14,876 nt of DNA from SLFT01 sp964493075 (GCA_964493075.1 CAZBNU010000089.1:1-14876), one strand, 5' to 3'. Shown: positions 1 to 8,077, numbered from the stretch's first letter. The notes: a model not told the origin generated them from the sequence alone. Made by a program: numbers and translations.

Positions 1-621
1 AAGGAAAAACTGGTGCATGATAGCGGCCTCAAAGTAGTTGATGCCTTTTGCGCCGCCGAGAAATTCGGCTTCTATGAAAGCCTTGCACCCTTTTTCGAGC
101 ACCTGACAGCAAAGGAATGCCTCGTCGAGACTGCGTCCCAGACATATCGCCCCATGATTTGCCATGAGCGCCGCCATGCGTCCCTTCAGGGCGCGCATGG
201 TTTTTTTGACAATCTTCTTGGTGCTGGGCAGCGCGTAATCCGCCACACGGACATTCGGGCCAATCAGCTGGGCCACATCGTCCAGGATGGGCGGCAGTTC
301 CCGACGCGCCGCTGCGAGCGTGGAGGCGTGTGGTGAATGCACATGAATGACCGCGCCGATTTCCTTGCGCTGCTTGTAAACTTCAAGGTGCAGCCCTTTT
401 TCACTGGACGGTTTCGCACCTTCATAGTCGCCAGTCGCCATGTCAATGACCGTCATGTCATCTTCCGTGAGGATGGTGTAGTCCGCACCACTCGGTGTAA
501 TAACGGCCTTGTCGCCGACACGGACACTGACATTGCCCCAGGTGCCGATTACCAGCCCTGTTTCCAGCAGGTGCAACCCCATGTCGCGCACCGCTTTTCT
601 CGCCTGTTGTATATCATCCAT
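1..621 (-). CDS. Class II aldolase/adducin-family protein, fuculose-phosphate-aldolase type (C-terminus cut by window edge)
   Basis: The minus strand reads 207 uninterrupted codons from ATG at 621 to the window edge. Metal and catalytic positions of L-fuculose-1-phosphate aldolase are all visible: GTWGNVSVR near residue 26, SSEKG with Glu74, HVH with His93 and His95, and NHG with His156. These match the E. coli FucA positions (Glu73, His92, His94, His155) shifted by one. The family is about 215 residues long, so only a few residues should be missing. Family members cleave or form a C-C bond using a divalent metal, usually on a phosphorylated ketose giving dihydroxyacetone phosphate and an aldehyde; the substrate here cannot be read. 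An AAGGAA ribosome site lies about 9 bases upstream, inside the aminotransferase end, and the ATG follows the upstream stop after one base, so the two are translationally coupled. A decarboxylase or epimerase of the same fold is the main alternative. Confidence 0.88.
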   Translation of the reverse strand, partial: MDDIQQARKAVRDMGLHLLETGLVIGTWGNVSVRVGDKAVITPSGADYTILTEDDMTVIDMATGDYEGAKPSSEKGLHLEVYKQRKEIGAVIHVHSPHASTLAAARRELPPILDDVAQLIGPNVRVADYALPSTKKIVKKTMRALKGRMAALMANHGAICLGRSLDEAFLCCQVLEKGCKAFIEAEFLGGAKGINYFEAAIMHQFFL

Positions 622-622
622 G

Positions 623-2089
623 TTATTGGTTTCCTTTTGGCGCAGCGCCTTCCACATTGGCCAGCACCCGTTCAAACCGCGTCAACGCATCGTCAATGAC
701 CTCGTCCGTGTCTGCCATACTCGTATACAGGCGGCTGCCGGCAAGGGTAATAATGCCTTCCGCCGTATAGGCCGCGCCATATTCTTCCATGGCGTGTTTC
801 CGGGTTTTGATTTCCTTCAGCACCTTGAGAATGCGCAAGTAATCGAGTTTGACAAACATGCCGCCCACCGTCTGGAAATGGCATATTGAACCCTGGTTGT
901 AGACGACAAAAGGCAGACCCAGGCGTTGCACAATTTCGTTGAGGCCCTTAGCAAGGCGGTCGCCCGCGAGACCCGCTTTTTTGCAGGCATCCGTCCGTTC
1001 AATTTCCTGGATGGCGAAATACCCCGCTGCGGCACTGAGTGGATTCGCGGCAAGGGTACCACCCACATAAGCGCGTTTCTTGCCGCTCTCCAGTCCTGCC
1101 GCCATGCCCAAAATCAAATCGCGCCGCCCACCCACGCCGCCTGCTGCAGGATAGCCGCCTGCCACCACTTTCCCGAAGATGGTGAGATCAGGCCGGACAT
1201 TGAAATAGCCCTGCGCCCCGCCCAAGCCGATTCGGAATCCGGTCACCACCTCATCAAAAATCAGCAGCGCGCCGTATTTGTCGCACAAGCGTCGCACTCC
1301 AGCATTGTGTTCCTTGTCCACAGGGCGCGTCCCGCTTTCCGGGCCGACAGGCTCCACAATAACTGCCGCCGTGCCGCCGCGCAACCGGTTAAGAAACAGA
1401 CGCCGTTCCAACGAGGCAAGATCGTTCGGCGCCGCTTCGGTCGTGTATTTCACACAGGAACGGGGAATGCCGTGTGCTTCAAAGCGGCGCGTTTTGGGAA
1501 TCTTGAGGCTGTACACCATCTGGTCCGACCAGCCGTGATAGGCGCCGCCCATTTTGATGATGCATTTCTTGCCCGTGGCCAGACGCGCCACACGAATGGC
1601 CGCCATCACGCTTTCCGTGCCGCTGCCCAACATGCGGAACATCTCCACGGCGGGCATGTGCTTATTGATTTCCTTGGCAATCTTCAGTTCGAACTCGTGG
1701 AACAGACCGGTTACCGGCCCGGTCGTGTGCAACAATTCAATGACCTGATCACGCACCGCCGGTGGATTCGATCCCAATACCGTCGGCCCGCCTGCCTGCA
1801 GAAAGTCAATGTACCGGTTGCCGTCCAGATCATACAGGTAAGGACCCTCCGCCCGATCCATCACAATGGGGAAGGGATAGTTGAAGGAGAGGTTGTGCTG
1901 CACGCCGCCGGGGATATACTTCTTTGCCTCCTCAATCATGGCCTTTGATTTGGCGCAACGAGCATCCAATTGCTCCAGATAGGCTTTCATGGCTTCCCGT
2001 TTTACCGTTACTGTCGGAACAGCCATGAGTGCATCCAACTTCTGATAAATTGCTTCCACATCCGGGTATTGTGTAATGGCGTATGACAT
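623..2089 (-). CDS. Class III PLP-dependent aminotransferase, glutamate-1-semialdehyde aminomutase-like
   Basis: This 488-residue protein is a fold-type I PLP enzyme. The PLP phosphate-binding turn GSGTES is at 155-160, the aromatic stacking motif YHGW at 184-187, the cofactor-nitrogen Asp in FDEVVTGFR at 278-286, the Schiff-base lysine Lys307 in TIFGKVVAGGYP, and the GGTLAANP segment at 343-350. HemL enzymes are about 430 residues; the extra length is a roughly 55-residue helical-looking N-terminus before PGGVQHNL. HemL normally reads YHGH where this has YHGW. Together with the coupled aldolase gene, this argues for a catabolic or specialised omega-aminotransferase, or a C-C bond-linked amino sugar or amino acid route, rather than haem synthesis. 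No other tetrapyrrole gene is nearby. The start has only a weak purine-rich site (AAGAAG). A promoter candidate lies about 70 bases upstream. The family call is firm; the substrate is unknown. Confidence 0.9.
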   Translation of the reverse strand: MSYAITQYPDVEAIYQKLDALMAVPTVTVKREAMKAYLEQLDARCAKSKAMIEEAKKYIPGGVQHNLSFNYPFPIVMDRAEGPYLYDLDGNRYIDFLQAGGPTVLGSNPPAVRDQVIELLHTTGPVTGLFHEFELKIAKEINKHMPAVEMFRMLGSGTESVMAAIRVARLATGKKCIIKMGGAYHGWSDQMVYSLKIPKTRRFEAHGIPRSCVKYTTEAAPNDLASLERRLFLNRLRGGTAAVIVEPVGPESGTRPVDKEHNAGVRRLCDKYGALLIFDEVVTGFRIGLGGAQGYFNVRPDLTIFGKVVAGGYPAAGGVGGRRDLILGMAAGLESGKKRAYVGGTLAANPLSAAAGYFAIQEIERTDACKKAGLAGDRLAKGLNEIVQRLGLPFVVYNQGSICHFQTVGGMFVKLDYLRILKVLKEIKTRKHAMEEYGAAYTAEGIITLAGSRLYTSMADTDEVIDDALTRFERVLANVEGAAPKGNQ

Positions 2090-2157
2090 GCTGCTTCTTT
2101 CGTCAGGAGGGGTTGAATAGTTTGTTTATAAGATAGCGGGCACTGTAAAACGTTCCT

Positions 2158-2187
2158 ATTCTATACGAGGCGATCAGGACGGGTCAA
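2158..2187 (-). promoter_or_regulatory. Sigma70-type promoter for the aminotransferase-aldolase unit
   Basis: On the minus strand TTGACC (2187-2182, 5 of 6 consensus) is followed after 18 bases by TAGAAT (2163-2158, 5 of 6). It lies in the 123-base gap between the ligase stop and the aminotransferase start, about 68 bases before the ATG. It suggests that the two downstream genes can be transcribed independently of the ligase. Confidence 0.5.
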
Positions 2188-2212
2188 TCCGTGGAAACGA
2201 ACAAGGCTCGCG

Positions 2213-3985
2213 TTAGAATAGTCCCTTGACCTTGCCCGTGTGCACATCCACGTCAATGCCGCGGAACGCCGGATCAGATGCCATGCCGGGCATGAGTTTG
2301 ATGTCGCCCGCCACGGGCACAATCAGTTCTGCGCCATGATACACCAGTACATCGCGCACGGGCAGCACCCAGTCGCGGGGACGTCCCTTGAGCGCCGGGT
2401 CGTGGGAAAGACTGAGATGGGTTTTCACCATGCAGATGCCGAATTTACTCAACACAGGATCGGCCTGCAATGCCAGGATTTTCTGTTCGCAGGGAGCGGT
2501 ATAGGTAACACCATCGGCGCCGTAGACTTCTGTGGCAATGCGCGCAATCTTGTCCTTAATGGCGACATCCTCTTCGTAGAGGAACCGCAGCCGCGCCGGT
2601 TTTTCGCAGGTATCCACCACGATTTCCGCGAGTTCGCGAGCGCCCGCGCCGCCGTATTCCCAATGCCGCGATACTGCAACGGGCGCACCCAGCTTCTGAG
2701 CGGCCTGGCGCACCAGTTCCACCTCGTCCTCACTATCGCCGTGAAAGTGATTGATACAAACCACAGGATTGACGAGGCTCTTTCGGATGGTCTCCAGATG
2801 CGCTACAAGGTTCTCCAGTCCCTTTTCCACCAATCCCGGATTGGGTTTCGTGTAGACCGGGTCCAGCGGTTTTCCCGGCACCACAGGCGGACCGCCGCCG
2901 TGCATCTTGAGGGCGCGAATTGTGGCCACCAGCACCGAACAGTTCGGTGTCAACCCGCTCATGCGGCATTTCAGGTTCCAGAACTTTTCAAAGCCAATGT
3001 CCGCGCCGAAACCGCTTTCCGTAACGAGGTAATCGCTGAGGTGCAACCCGAGTTTGTCTGCCACCACCGAGGAATGGCCAATGCTGATATTGGCAAAGGG
3101 ACCGGCATGGACCAGCACTGGCTGTCCTTCAATGGTCTGCATCAGGTTAGGATTGATGGCGCGATACATAAGCGCTGTCATGGCACCGTCCACTTCCAGG
3201 TCTGCCGTGGTCACCGGTTTGCCCGATTTATCAAAAGCAACGACAATCCGCGCCATGCGTCGGCGCAGGTCTTCGAGACTGGTAGCGACCGCCAGAATGG
3301 ACATCACCTCCGAAGATACGGAAATCTGGAAGCCGCTGCGCAACATGAAACCGTCCATCTTGGAACCGATGCCGATGATAATCTCGCGCAGCGCCTGGGC
3401 AGCAAAGTCAATAGTCCAGCTGATGGTGATGTTACGCGGATCAATGTTCAAGCGTCGCAGATTTTTCTTCGCCAGCAGGGCATCGCCATAGTTGAATTCA
3501 TGCTGCAACCGCGAGGTCAACGCCACCATGGCCAGGTTATGAGCGTTATTGATGCTGTCAATGTCGCCGGTGAGTCCAAGGCTAAAATCGGACAGAGGGA
3601 TGCACTGGCTTAACCCGCCGCCCGCTGCGGAACCCTTGATGTTAAAGGTTGGTCCGCCTGAAGGTTGGCGTATGGCGCCCATGGAACGCTTGCCCAGCGC
3701 GCCCAACCCCTGCACCAAACCCATGGTCGTGGTGGACTTGCCTTCACCCAGTGGCGTGGGTGTAATGGCGGTAACTTCCACATACTTGCCCGTGGGCTGG
3801 TCTTTCAACCGGCTCAGGATACGGATGAAATCCAGTTTGGCAACATGATGTCCATAGGGCAGCAGCTCCACTTGGTCGAGACCCATCTCTTCCGCCAGCT
3901 GGTAGACGGTTTTCATCCGGTCTTCGGCGGCGGCCGCGATTTCCCAGTCTTTCATGTGCAACGGGTTGAGTATTTTTCTGGCCAT
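2213..3985 (-). CDS. fhs: Formate--tetrahydrofolate ligase (formyltetrahydrofolate synthetase)
   Basis: This 590-residue cytoplasmic enzyme makes 10-formyltetrahydrofolate from formate, tetrahydrofolate and ATP, the entry step of the folate one-carbon pool and of the methyl branch of the Wood-Ljungdahl pathway. The nucleotide-binding loop PTPLGEGKST is at 76-85, followed by RQPSGGPTFNIKGSAAGGG (106-124), TGDIDSINNAHN (139-150), HAGPFANISIGHSS (293-306), GFGADIGFEKFWNLKCR (325-341) and the C-terminal LMPGM (564-568) and VKGLF end. It is about 30 residues longer than the usual 556-560; much of the excess appears to lie at 364-384, a Pro/Gly-rich stretch between MHGG and the following helix. An AGGGAG ribosome site is about 10 bases before the ATG. 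The lipoprotein stop is only 37 bases upstream, so co-transcription with it is likely. No acetogenesis gene is in view, so the enzyme alone does not imply acetogenic metabolism. Confidence 0.97.
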   Translation of the reverse strand: MARKILNPLHMKDWEIAAAAEDRMKTVYQLAEEMGLDQVELLPYGHHVAKLDFIRILSRLKDQPTGKYVEVTAITPTPLGEGKSTTTMGLVQGLGALGKRSMGAIRQPSGGPTFNIKGSAAGGGLSQCIPLSDFSLGLTGDIDSINNAHNLAMVALTSRLQHEFNYGDALLAKKNLRRLNIDPRNITISWTIDFAAQALREIIIGIGSKMDGFMLRSGFQISVSSEVMSILAVATSLEDLRRRMARIVVAFDKSGKPVTTADLEVDGAMTALMYRAINPNLMQTIEGQPVLVHAGPFANISIGHSSVVADKLGLHLSDYLVTESGFGADIGFEKFWNLKCRMSGLTPNCSVLVATIRALKMHGGGPPVVPGKPLDPVYTKPNPGLVEKGLENLVAHLETIRKSLVNPVVCINHFHGDSEDEVELVRQAAQKLGAPVAVSRHWEYGGAGARELAEIVVDTCEKPARLRFLYEEDVAIKDKIARIATEVYGADGVTYTAPCEQKILALQADPVLSKFGICMVKTHLSLSHDPALKGRPRDWVLPVRDVLVYHGAELIVPVAGDIKLMPGMASDPAFRGIDVDVHTGKVKGLF

Positions 3986-4022
3986 AATTGCCGACTCCCT
4001 GGTTCAAACGCCAAAGGGGATG

Positions 4023-4721
4023 TTATTCCTCCACAACAAGGCGGATATAGGTTTCCACGTTGCTGGAGAAGGAGTAATTATAGGACAGGTCTTTTCCCAC
4101 GACAAATTGCGCCCAGGACACCATGAGTTCGTCAAAGGGGTTCAGACCCAGCAGGCCCCGCAGCACAAGCGGATTCTCCGCACTGCTGGCAGAGGTGGAA
4201 GTCAGATAATCCACAAGGATGCGCGTTTCACTATCGCGAACGAGATTGCCGTTGGTGTCGCGCTTGTTGACGGCAAATACATCGGTGTATTCTGCAACAT
4301 CTACATGAAGTTCGGTGCTGAGTCCTGGTACGGCAAGGATGCTGTTGGCCGGACTGTAGCTTGCTGTTGCAAAGGTGCCCTTCGCCTGGTAGGTTTGTAT
4401 CCACGACCAGACTACGCCAACGCCTTTATCAAAGAACAAATTCGCCTGTCGGTCTGGAAGAAACGTTTCTTCTGTATAGGTAAAATTCTTTTCGTCATCA
4501 AATACCAGGGTTTTGCGCACGCGGCCATTGTTGGCAAAATTCTGAGCAACCACTTCGCTGTCATAATTGTCCACCGTTGTCGGATCAATCAAGCGGGCCG
4601 CTTCCACCCATTGCCATGTGCCGACAAGTTTGCCCGCACTGATGCTTCCGCCCATAACGGGACATCCCGAAAGTCCAGCTGCTATTGCGATTACACAGAC
4701 AAAACATACCATCTTTTTCAT
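4023..4721 (-). CDS. Predicted lipoprotein, possibly lipocalin-like, function unknown
   Basis: This 232-residue protein begins MKKMVCFVCV with a hydrophobic core ending in the lipobox LSGC, so Cys20 should be lipidated after Sec export and signal peptidase II cleavage. The mature part is predicted to be beta-rich: VGTWQWVEAARLI near residue 33, then alternating strands such as KTLVFDDEKNFTYTEETF and AKGTFATASYSPANSIL. The GTW opening followed by a FTYTEETF strand recalls small lipocalin-like lipoproteins, but this is weak and no ligand can be named. No catalytic motif is seen. A clear AAGGAG site lies about 10 bases before the ATG. The gene sits 37 bases before the formate ligase on the same strand and is probably in the same transcript, although an envelope protein has no obvious role in folate chemistry. 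Confidence 0.82.
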   Translation of the reverse strand: MKKMVCFVCVIAIAAGLSGCPVMGGSISAGKLVGTWQWVEAARLIDPTTVDNYDSEVVAQNFANNGRVRKTLVFDDEKNFTYTEETFLPDRQANLFFDKGVGVVWSWIQTYQAKGTFATASYSPANSILAVPGLSTELHVDVAEYTDVFAVNKRDTNGNLVRDSETRILVDYLTSTSASSAENPLVLRGLLGLNPFDELMVSWAQFVVGKDLSYNYSFSSNVETYIRLVVEE

Positions 4722-4773
4722 TTTTCAATTCTCCTTGTTAAAGAAAAAGTTGTTTCGCAAAAAACACAGTCCT

Positions 4774-4803
4774 ATCATATCAAACTGTGATGCAGGATTT
4801 CCA
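4774..4803 (-). promoter_or_regulatory. Possible promoter for the lipoprotein-ligase unit
   Basis: On the minus strand TGGAAA (4803-4798, 4 of 6) and TATGAT (4779-4774, 5 of 6) are 18 bases apart, about 52 bases before the lipoprotein ATG, in an AT-rich divergent intergenic region. The -35 box is weak, so this is tentative. Confidence 0.33.
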
Positions 4804-4914
4804 TTCTCAAAACGGCTGGCGATACAGACGTGGAAAAATATGGACTTGGATTGAATGTATTTGTTAGGGTTGTCTATCCTACTGGTACAAAAAAGATGCG
4901 ACATAAAACAAACA

Positions 4915-4944
4915 ATGACGTCAGATAGCCTTAAAGTATGTAAT
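4915..4944 (+). promoter_or_regulatory. Possible promoter for the metallopeptidase-hydrolase unit, overlapping a TGACGTCA palindrome
   Basis: ATGACG (4915-4920, 4 of 6) and TGTAAT (4939-4944, 5 of 6) are 18 bases apart, about 38 bases before the ATG at 4983. A perfect 8-base palindrome TGACGTCA (4916-4923) overlaps the -35 box and could be an operator half-core, or chance in a short intergenic region. Confidence 0.3.
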
Positions 4945-4982
4945 CGGATTTAGCCATCAGAATAAAGACCAGTCCAATAGCG

Positions 4983-5861
4983 ATGAAACACAAGAGAAAA
5001 TATGTATGTCTTTTAGGGGCAGCTTGTGCCGTGTTTTTGGCACTTGTGCTTTTCTACCTGTGCTTTTGGGGTTCTCTGTTCCCTTATTGCCCGATAAAGT
5101 TTGGATTTGACGCAATCAGGCAGGATCGGTATACCTTGTATTATCCAACGGGCAGTGAGGTTTTTTCAGAGTATAGGGATATTGACAAACTGATAACAGA
5201 GGCAGAGCAATTTCATAAACTCACGTTCAAAAAACATCTCCGGATTGTGATATGTACCTCTGCGGAGCAATATAAACGCTTTTCCATGAGTGGTGGCCAT
5301 GCCTGCACCATACAGACAGGAACGGTTATTTATATAGCGCCGAGTTTATGGGAAACCACTTATCCACCAAGGTTGGTGATGGATGGCGGAAAATTGGAAT
5401 TGTTGCCGCCGTTACAAAAGAACCACCGCCCCGTACTGGAATTTCTCAGTCACGAACTTTCTCATGCCATTCTCTACCAGAATACTTCCCTGTTGAAAGC
5501 TATTAAGTTAAAAACCTGGCTGGAAGAAGGACTTGCCGTTTATTTTGGAAATCGCAATCATTATTACCAAGGGAAAGATATCAGACTGCTTGCCATTGAC
5601 CAGAATAATTTTTTCAACCTCTTCGACAACGGGGCAAAGCCACCCCATATTCCCAAGGAAATTATACACACCTTTCGTTATGGTATGTTTTGCGCCTTTG
5701 TGGATTATCTGATAACGGTCTATGGCCTTGATAGGGTTCTTGATTTCGTTTATGACTATATCCAGATGCCGGAACAGGAAGAAGCCTTGTTTCATGATCA
5801 TTTTGGCAATATGCCGGAAGAAGTCCTCAGACAATTTCAAATGCAGTTGCAACAGGAATAA
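4983..5861 (+). CDS. Membrane-anchored HExxH zinc metallopeptidase (gluzincin, peptidase MA-like)
   Basis: This is a 292-residue protein. Residues 8-30 form one hydrophobic segment after a basic start (KHKRK), so it is probably a signal anchor with the catalytic part outside the cytoplasm. HELSH at 157-161 gives the two zinc histidines and catalytic Glu158. About 20 residues later WLEEGLAVYFG (179-189) supplies the expected third ligand, most likely Glu182. The HExxH plus W-L-x-E-G arrangement is typical of the peptidase MA family. The last third is helical with no further motif. The start has no recognisable Shine-Dalgarno, and no other usable start lies upstream before the stop at 4941. Base composition is AT-rich compared with flanking genes (positions 5161-5220 have 20 G+C in 60). 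It is followed after 14 bases by a serine hydrolase, so the two form an operon. The substrate is unknown. Confidence 0.85.
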   Translation: MKHKRKYVCLLGAACAVFLALVLFYLCFWGSLFPYCPIKFGFDAIRQDRYTLYYPTGSEVFSEYRDIDKLITEAEQFHKLTFKKHLRIVICTSAEQYKRFSMSGGHACTIQTGTVIYIAPSLWETTYPPRLVMDGGKLELLPPLQKNHRPVLEFLSHELSHAILYQNTSLLKAIKLKTWLEEGLAVYFGNRNHYYQGKDIRLLAIDQNNFFNLFDNGAKPPHIPKEIIHTFRYGMFCAFVDYLITVYGLDRVLDFVYDYIQMPEQEEALFHDHFGNMPEEVLRQFQMQLQQE

Positions 5862-5875
5862 AAGGAAAGTCTTCC

Positions 5876-6991
5876 ATGATACTACGTGTTCTACTGCCGG
5901 TATTGATTGGCGCGAATTTTGCCGCGGCGGCCCCTGAAGACCTTTGTAAAATCCTTGATGCAGAACGAATAGCGCGGCACTATCCCGCATTGGCGGCGGC
6001 AGTGATCCGCGAGGGGTCAGTAGTGGCAATAGATGCTGTCGGTGTTCGCAAGTGGGGTGCTGATATTTCCGTCCAACAGGACGACGCCTTCCATTTGGGT
6101 TCCTGCACCAAAGCAATGACTGCTGTCGTTATTGCAATGCTCGTTGAGGAAGGTAAACTACACTGGGACACGACATTGGGGGAACTGTTTTCGGATTTGG
6201 GAGAGACAATGCATCCTGATTATGGTAGTGTCACCGTAGACCATCTTCTTGCACATCAGGGAGGGTGTCCCAGCGAAACATGGCCCCGGGGCAAGACCTT
6301 TGATGATATTCATAATCTCCCCGGTACGGTATGTGAACGCCGCGCACAGTATGTTGCCATGATCTTGAGGCAACCGCCGGAGGCTGCTCCGGGAACACAG
6401 TATATCTACTCAAATGCGGGGTATACCCTCCTTGGCGCCATAGCCGAACGGGTCGCGAAAAAGCCGTGGGAACAACTTATGCGGGAGCGCCTGTTCGTGC
6501 CATTGCAGATGACTACGGCGGGATTTGGCCCTATGGGTACCCCCGGCAGGATTGACCAACCGTGGCAGCACACACTTGTGGCAGATGTGCCGAATCCTGT
6601 GCCGCCTTATCCACGCAATGACAATCCCCCTGCAGTCGCTCCCGCAGGGCAGGTCCATTGTTCCATAGAGGACTGGGCGGCATTTATTATTGCTTTCATG
6701 AAGAATGATGCGGGATTGCTTCAACCGGACACCAGAGAACATCTGCTGACGCCGCAGTTTGGCGGCACCTATTCTGGCGGGTGGCTGCAGGCGGCAATCA
6801 GCGAAAAAGATGGGCCTATAGTACAGCATGCCGGCAGCAATACGATGAACTTCTGCTTTGCAAGGGTGATTCCCGAAGGTCGGGCAGCCGTTCTTATTGC
6901 CATCAACCGTGGCGGGAATTTGGACGTGCTTGCGCGCGAAAGTGAAATATTGGCCGACAAACTACTTGCACAATACCCCGGGAAGAAATAA
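5876..6991 (+). CDS. Beta-lactamase-family (class C/esterase-like) serine hydrolase, exported
   Basis: This 371-residue protein has a short Sec-type signal (MILRVLLPVLIGANFAAAA, likely cut near residue 19). All three active-site elements of the class C beta-lactamase/D-Ala-D-Ala peptidase fold are present: SxxK as Ser76-Cys-Thr-Lys79, YxN as Tyr178-Ser-Asn180, and the third motif HAG at 318-320. The surrounding DHLLAHQGG and YIYSNAGYTLLG are typical of PF00144 proteins, which include esterases, peptidases and few true beta-lactamases. The length is normal. The ATG has a good AAAGGAAAG site about 8 bases upstream and lies 14 bases after the metallopeptidase stop. Both products would work outside the cytoplasm, suggesting peptide or cell-wall processing, but resistance to beta-lactams should not be assumed. 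Confidence 0.9.
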   Translation: MILRVLLPVLIGANFAAAAPEDLCKILDAERIARHYPALAAAVIREGSVVAIDAVGVRKWGADISVQQDDAFHLGSCTKAMTAVVIAMLVEEGKLHWDTTLGELFSDLGETMHPDYGSVTVDHLLAHQGGCPSETWPRGKTFDDIHNLPGTVCERRAQYVAMILRQPPEAAPGTQYIYSNAGYTLLGAIAERVAKKPWEQLMRERLFVPLQMTTAGFGPMGTPGRIDQPWQHTLVADVPNPVPPYPRNDNPPAVAPAGQVHCSIEDWAAFIIAFMKNDAGLLQPDTREHLLTPQFGGTYSGGWLQAAISEKDGPIVQHAGSNTMNFCFARVIPEGRAAVLIAINRGGNLDVLARESEILADKLLAQYPGKK

Positions 6992-7048
6992 GTATTGGGA
7001 GGTAAGTTTTTCCGCCTTATAAACAGGACGTCAGCATTTTAATGAGAA

Positions 7049-7981
7049 TTATTCAGACACCACATGAATTTTGTATTGTATTTCCCGAAGGGCATAGGGC
7101 GCTGTCGTTAATGGTTTTGTGCATTTTACCTTCACCTGATATTTGCCGGGGTCCGGAAACTTATGGGAGAACGCAACGCCAGTCGCAACCTGCGATTCAT
7201 TCAGCAGCCAGACATAGTCGGAGAATTCAGGCGGCGCTTGAAGTTGAAGCAGGGTGTTTGTCTTAATTTCATGAAGGATTGGTGGTTCGGGGACGATTTC
7301 TGTCAGCGCCGTTGCTGTGGTAACCAGGACGCCATTTTCCCGTTCTTCGTAGGTCAGCAACAACGGCCCGGTTTCTGCTGCCGTATAGTCCAGACGGGCT
7401 GCATCGGTTTCTTCCTGCACGACGTTGCCGTTGACTTTCCAACAGGCGAAGCGGTTTTCAGCGACCGGCATGTCTATCTGGATACGCTGGCCGAGATAAT
7501 AGACTGGCAACAGATGCAGTGTAATCTGATCATGTCCGAGTCGCTGGCTAACGCCCGTCTGCTTCTTTACCTCATCCACAGTGATGCCCATGCGTTGGGC
7601 CAGGGATTCTATGAGTGACTGCTGATCCGTAAGGGGCAGAAAGACCTGCACAGCTGCGTTGCCTTCCGCGGTCTCCATAACGAGCGTGTAACTGCCTACT
7701 TCGGCGGTGGCGCTGGGCTGAATACGCACCCCCTCTTCCGAGGGCGTCATCAGCAGCATGTGGCTGTAATTGCGTGCATCCACCAGGAACCGCCAACTCT
7801 TGACCTGTTCCGCTGCAACGGGCTGCCCATTCGCCGCAAGAACGACCGTTTCCGCCTGGGTGGCGCTGTGGAACACCAAAATTGCAGGCTCTGCAGTTAC
7901 CGTTGCGTAGGAGAATCTGCTGCCAAGCACAAGAAGCGCAACGGCGAGGTAGCGCAGTAGGAGACGTCTTATCAGTAACAT
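7049..7981 (-). CDS. Secreted beta-rich protein of unknown function
   Basis: I do not recognise a family for this 310-residue protein. The N-terminus (MLLIRRLLLRYLAVALLVLG, then SRFSYA) is a clear Sec signal, with probable cleavage after Ala26. A first beta-rich section (about 30-115) leads to a short helical stretch IESLAQRMGITVDEVKKQTG, a middle beta section with Trp in ACWKVNG, and a C-terminal Ig/PKD-like section (YVWLLNESQVATG ... FPDPGKYQVKVKC) from about residue 245. No enzyme motif is visible, so a binding or structural role is more likely. It converges with the serine hydrolase 57 bases away. An AGGGCAG site lies about 9 bases before the ATG. It follows the rpsT terminator, so it must have its own promoter, but none is convincing. 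Confidence 0.8.
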   Translation of the reverse strand: MLLIRRLLLRYLAVALLVLGSRFSYATVTAEPAILVFHSATQAETVVLAANGQPVAAEQVKSWRFLVDARNYSHMLLMTPSEEGVRIQPSATAEVGSYTLVMETAEGNAAVQVFLPLTDQQSLIESLAQRMGITVDEVKKQTGVSQRLGHDQITLHLLPVYYLGQRIQIDMPVAENRFACWKVNGNVVQEETDAARLDYTAAETGPLLLTYEERENGVLVTTATALTEIVPEPPILHEIKTNTLLQLQAPPEFSDYVWLLNESQVATGVAFSHKFPDPGKYQVKVKCTKPLTTAPYALREIQYKIHVVSE

Positions 7982-8077
7982 GGTTGCTGCCCTTCGTTTG
8001 GTTTGTCAGCAAAGGTGCTGGCGTTTCTAGTAGCGAAATCCTTTGAGATGAACACTGCCAGCAACTCAAACAACGAG

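Noticed and set aside
926..1948. 340-codon open frame on the plus strand
   Set aside because: Antisense to the aminotransferase, which has a full set of PLP motifs; the antisense product has none.
2240..3613. 457-codon open frame on the plus strand
   Set aside because: It lies entirely antisense to the formate-THF ligase and its product is low-complexity His/Arg-rich with no family resemblance; codon bias of the real gene explains it.
5876..6991. Serine hydrolase as an antibiotic-resistance beta-lactamase
   Set aside because: The motifs fit the broad PF00144 family, in which most members are esterases or peptidases; nothing here points to resistance.
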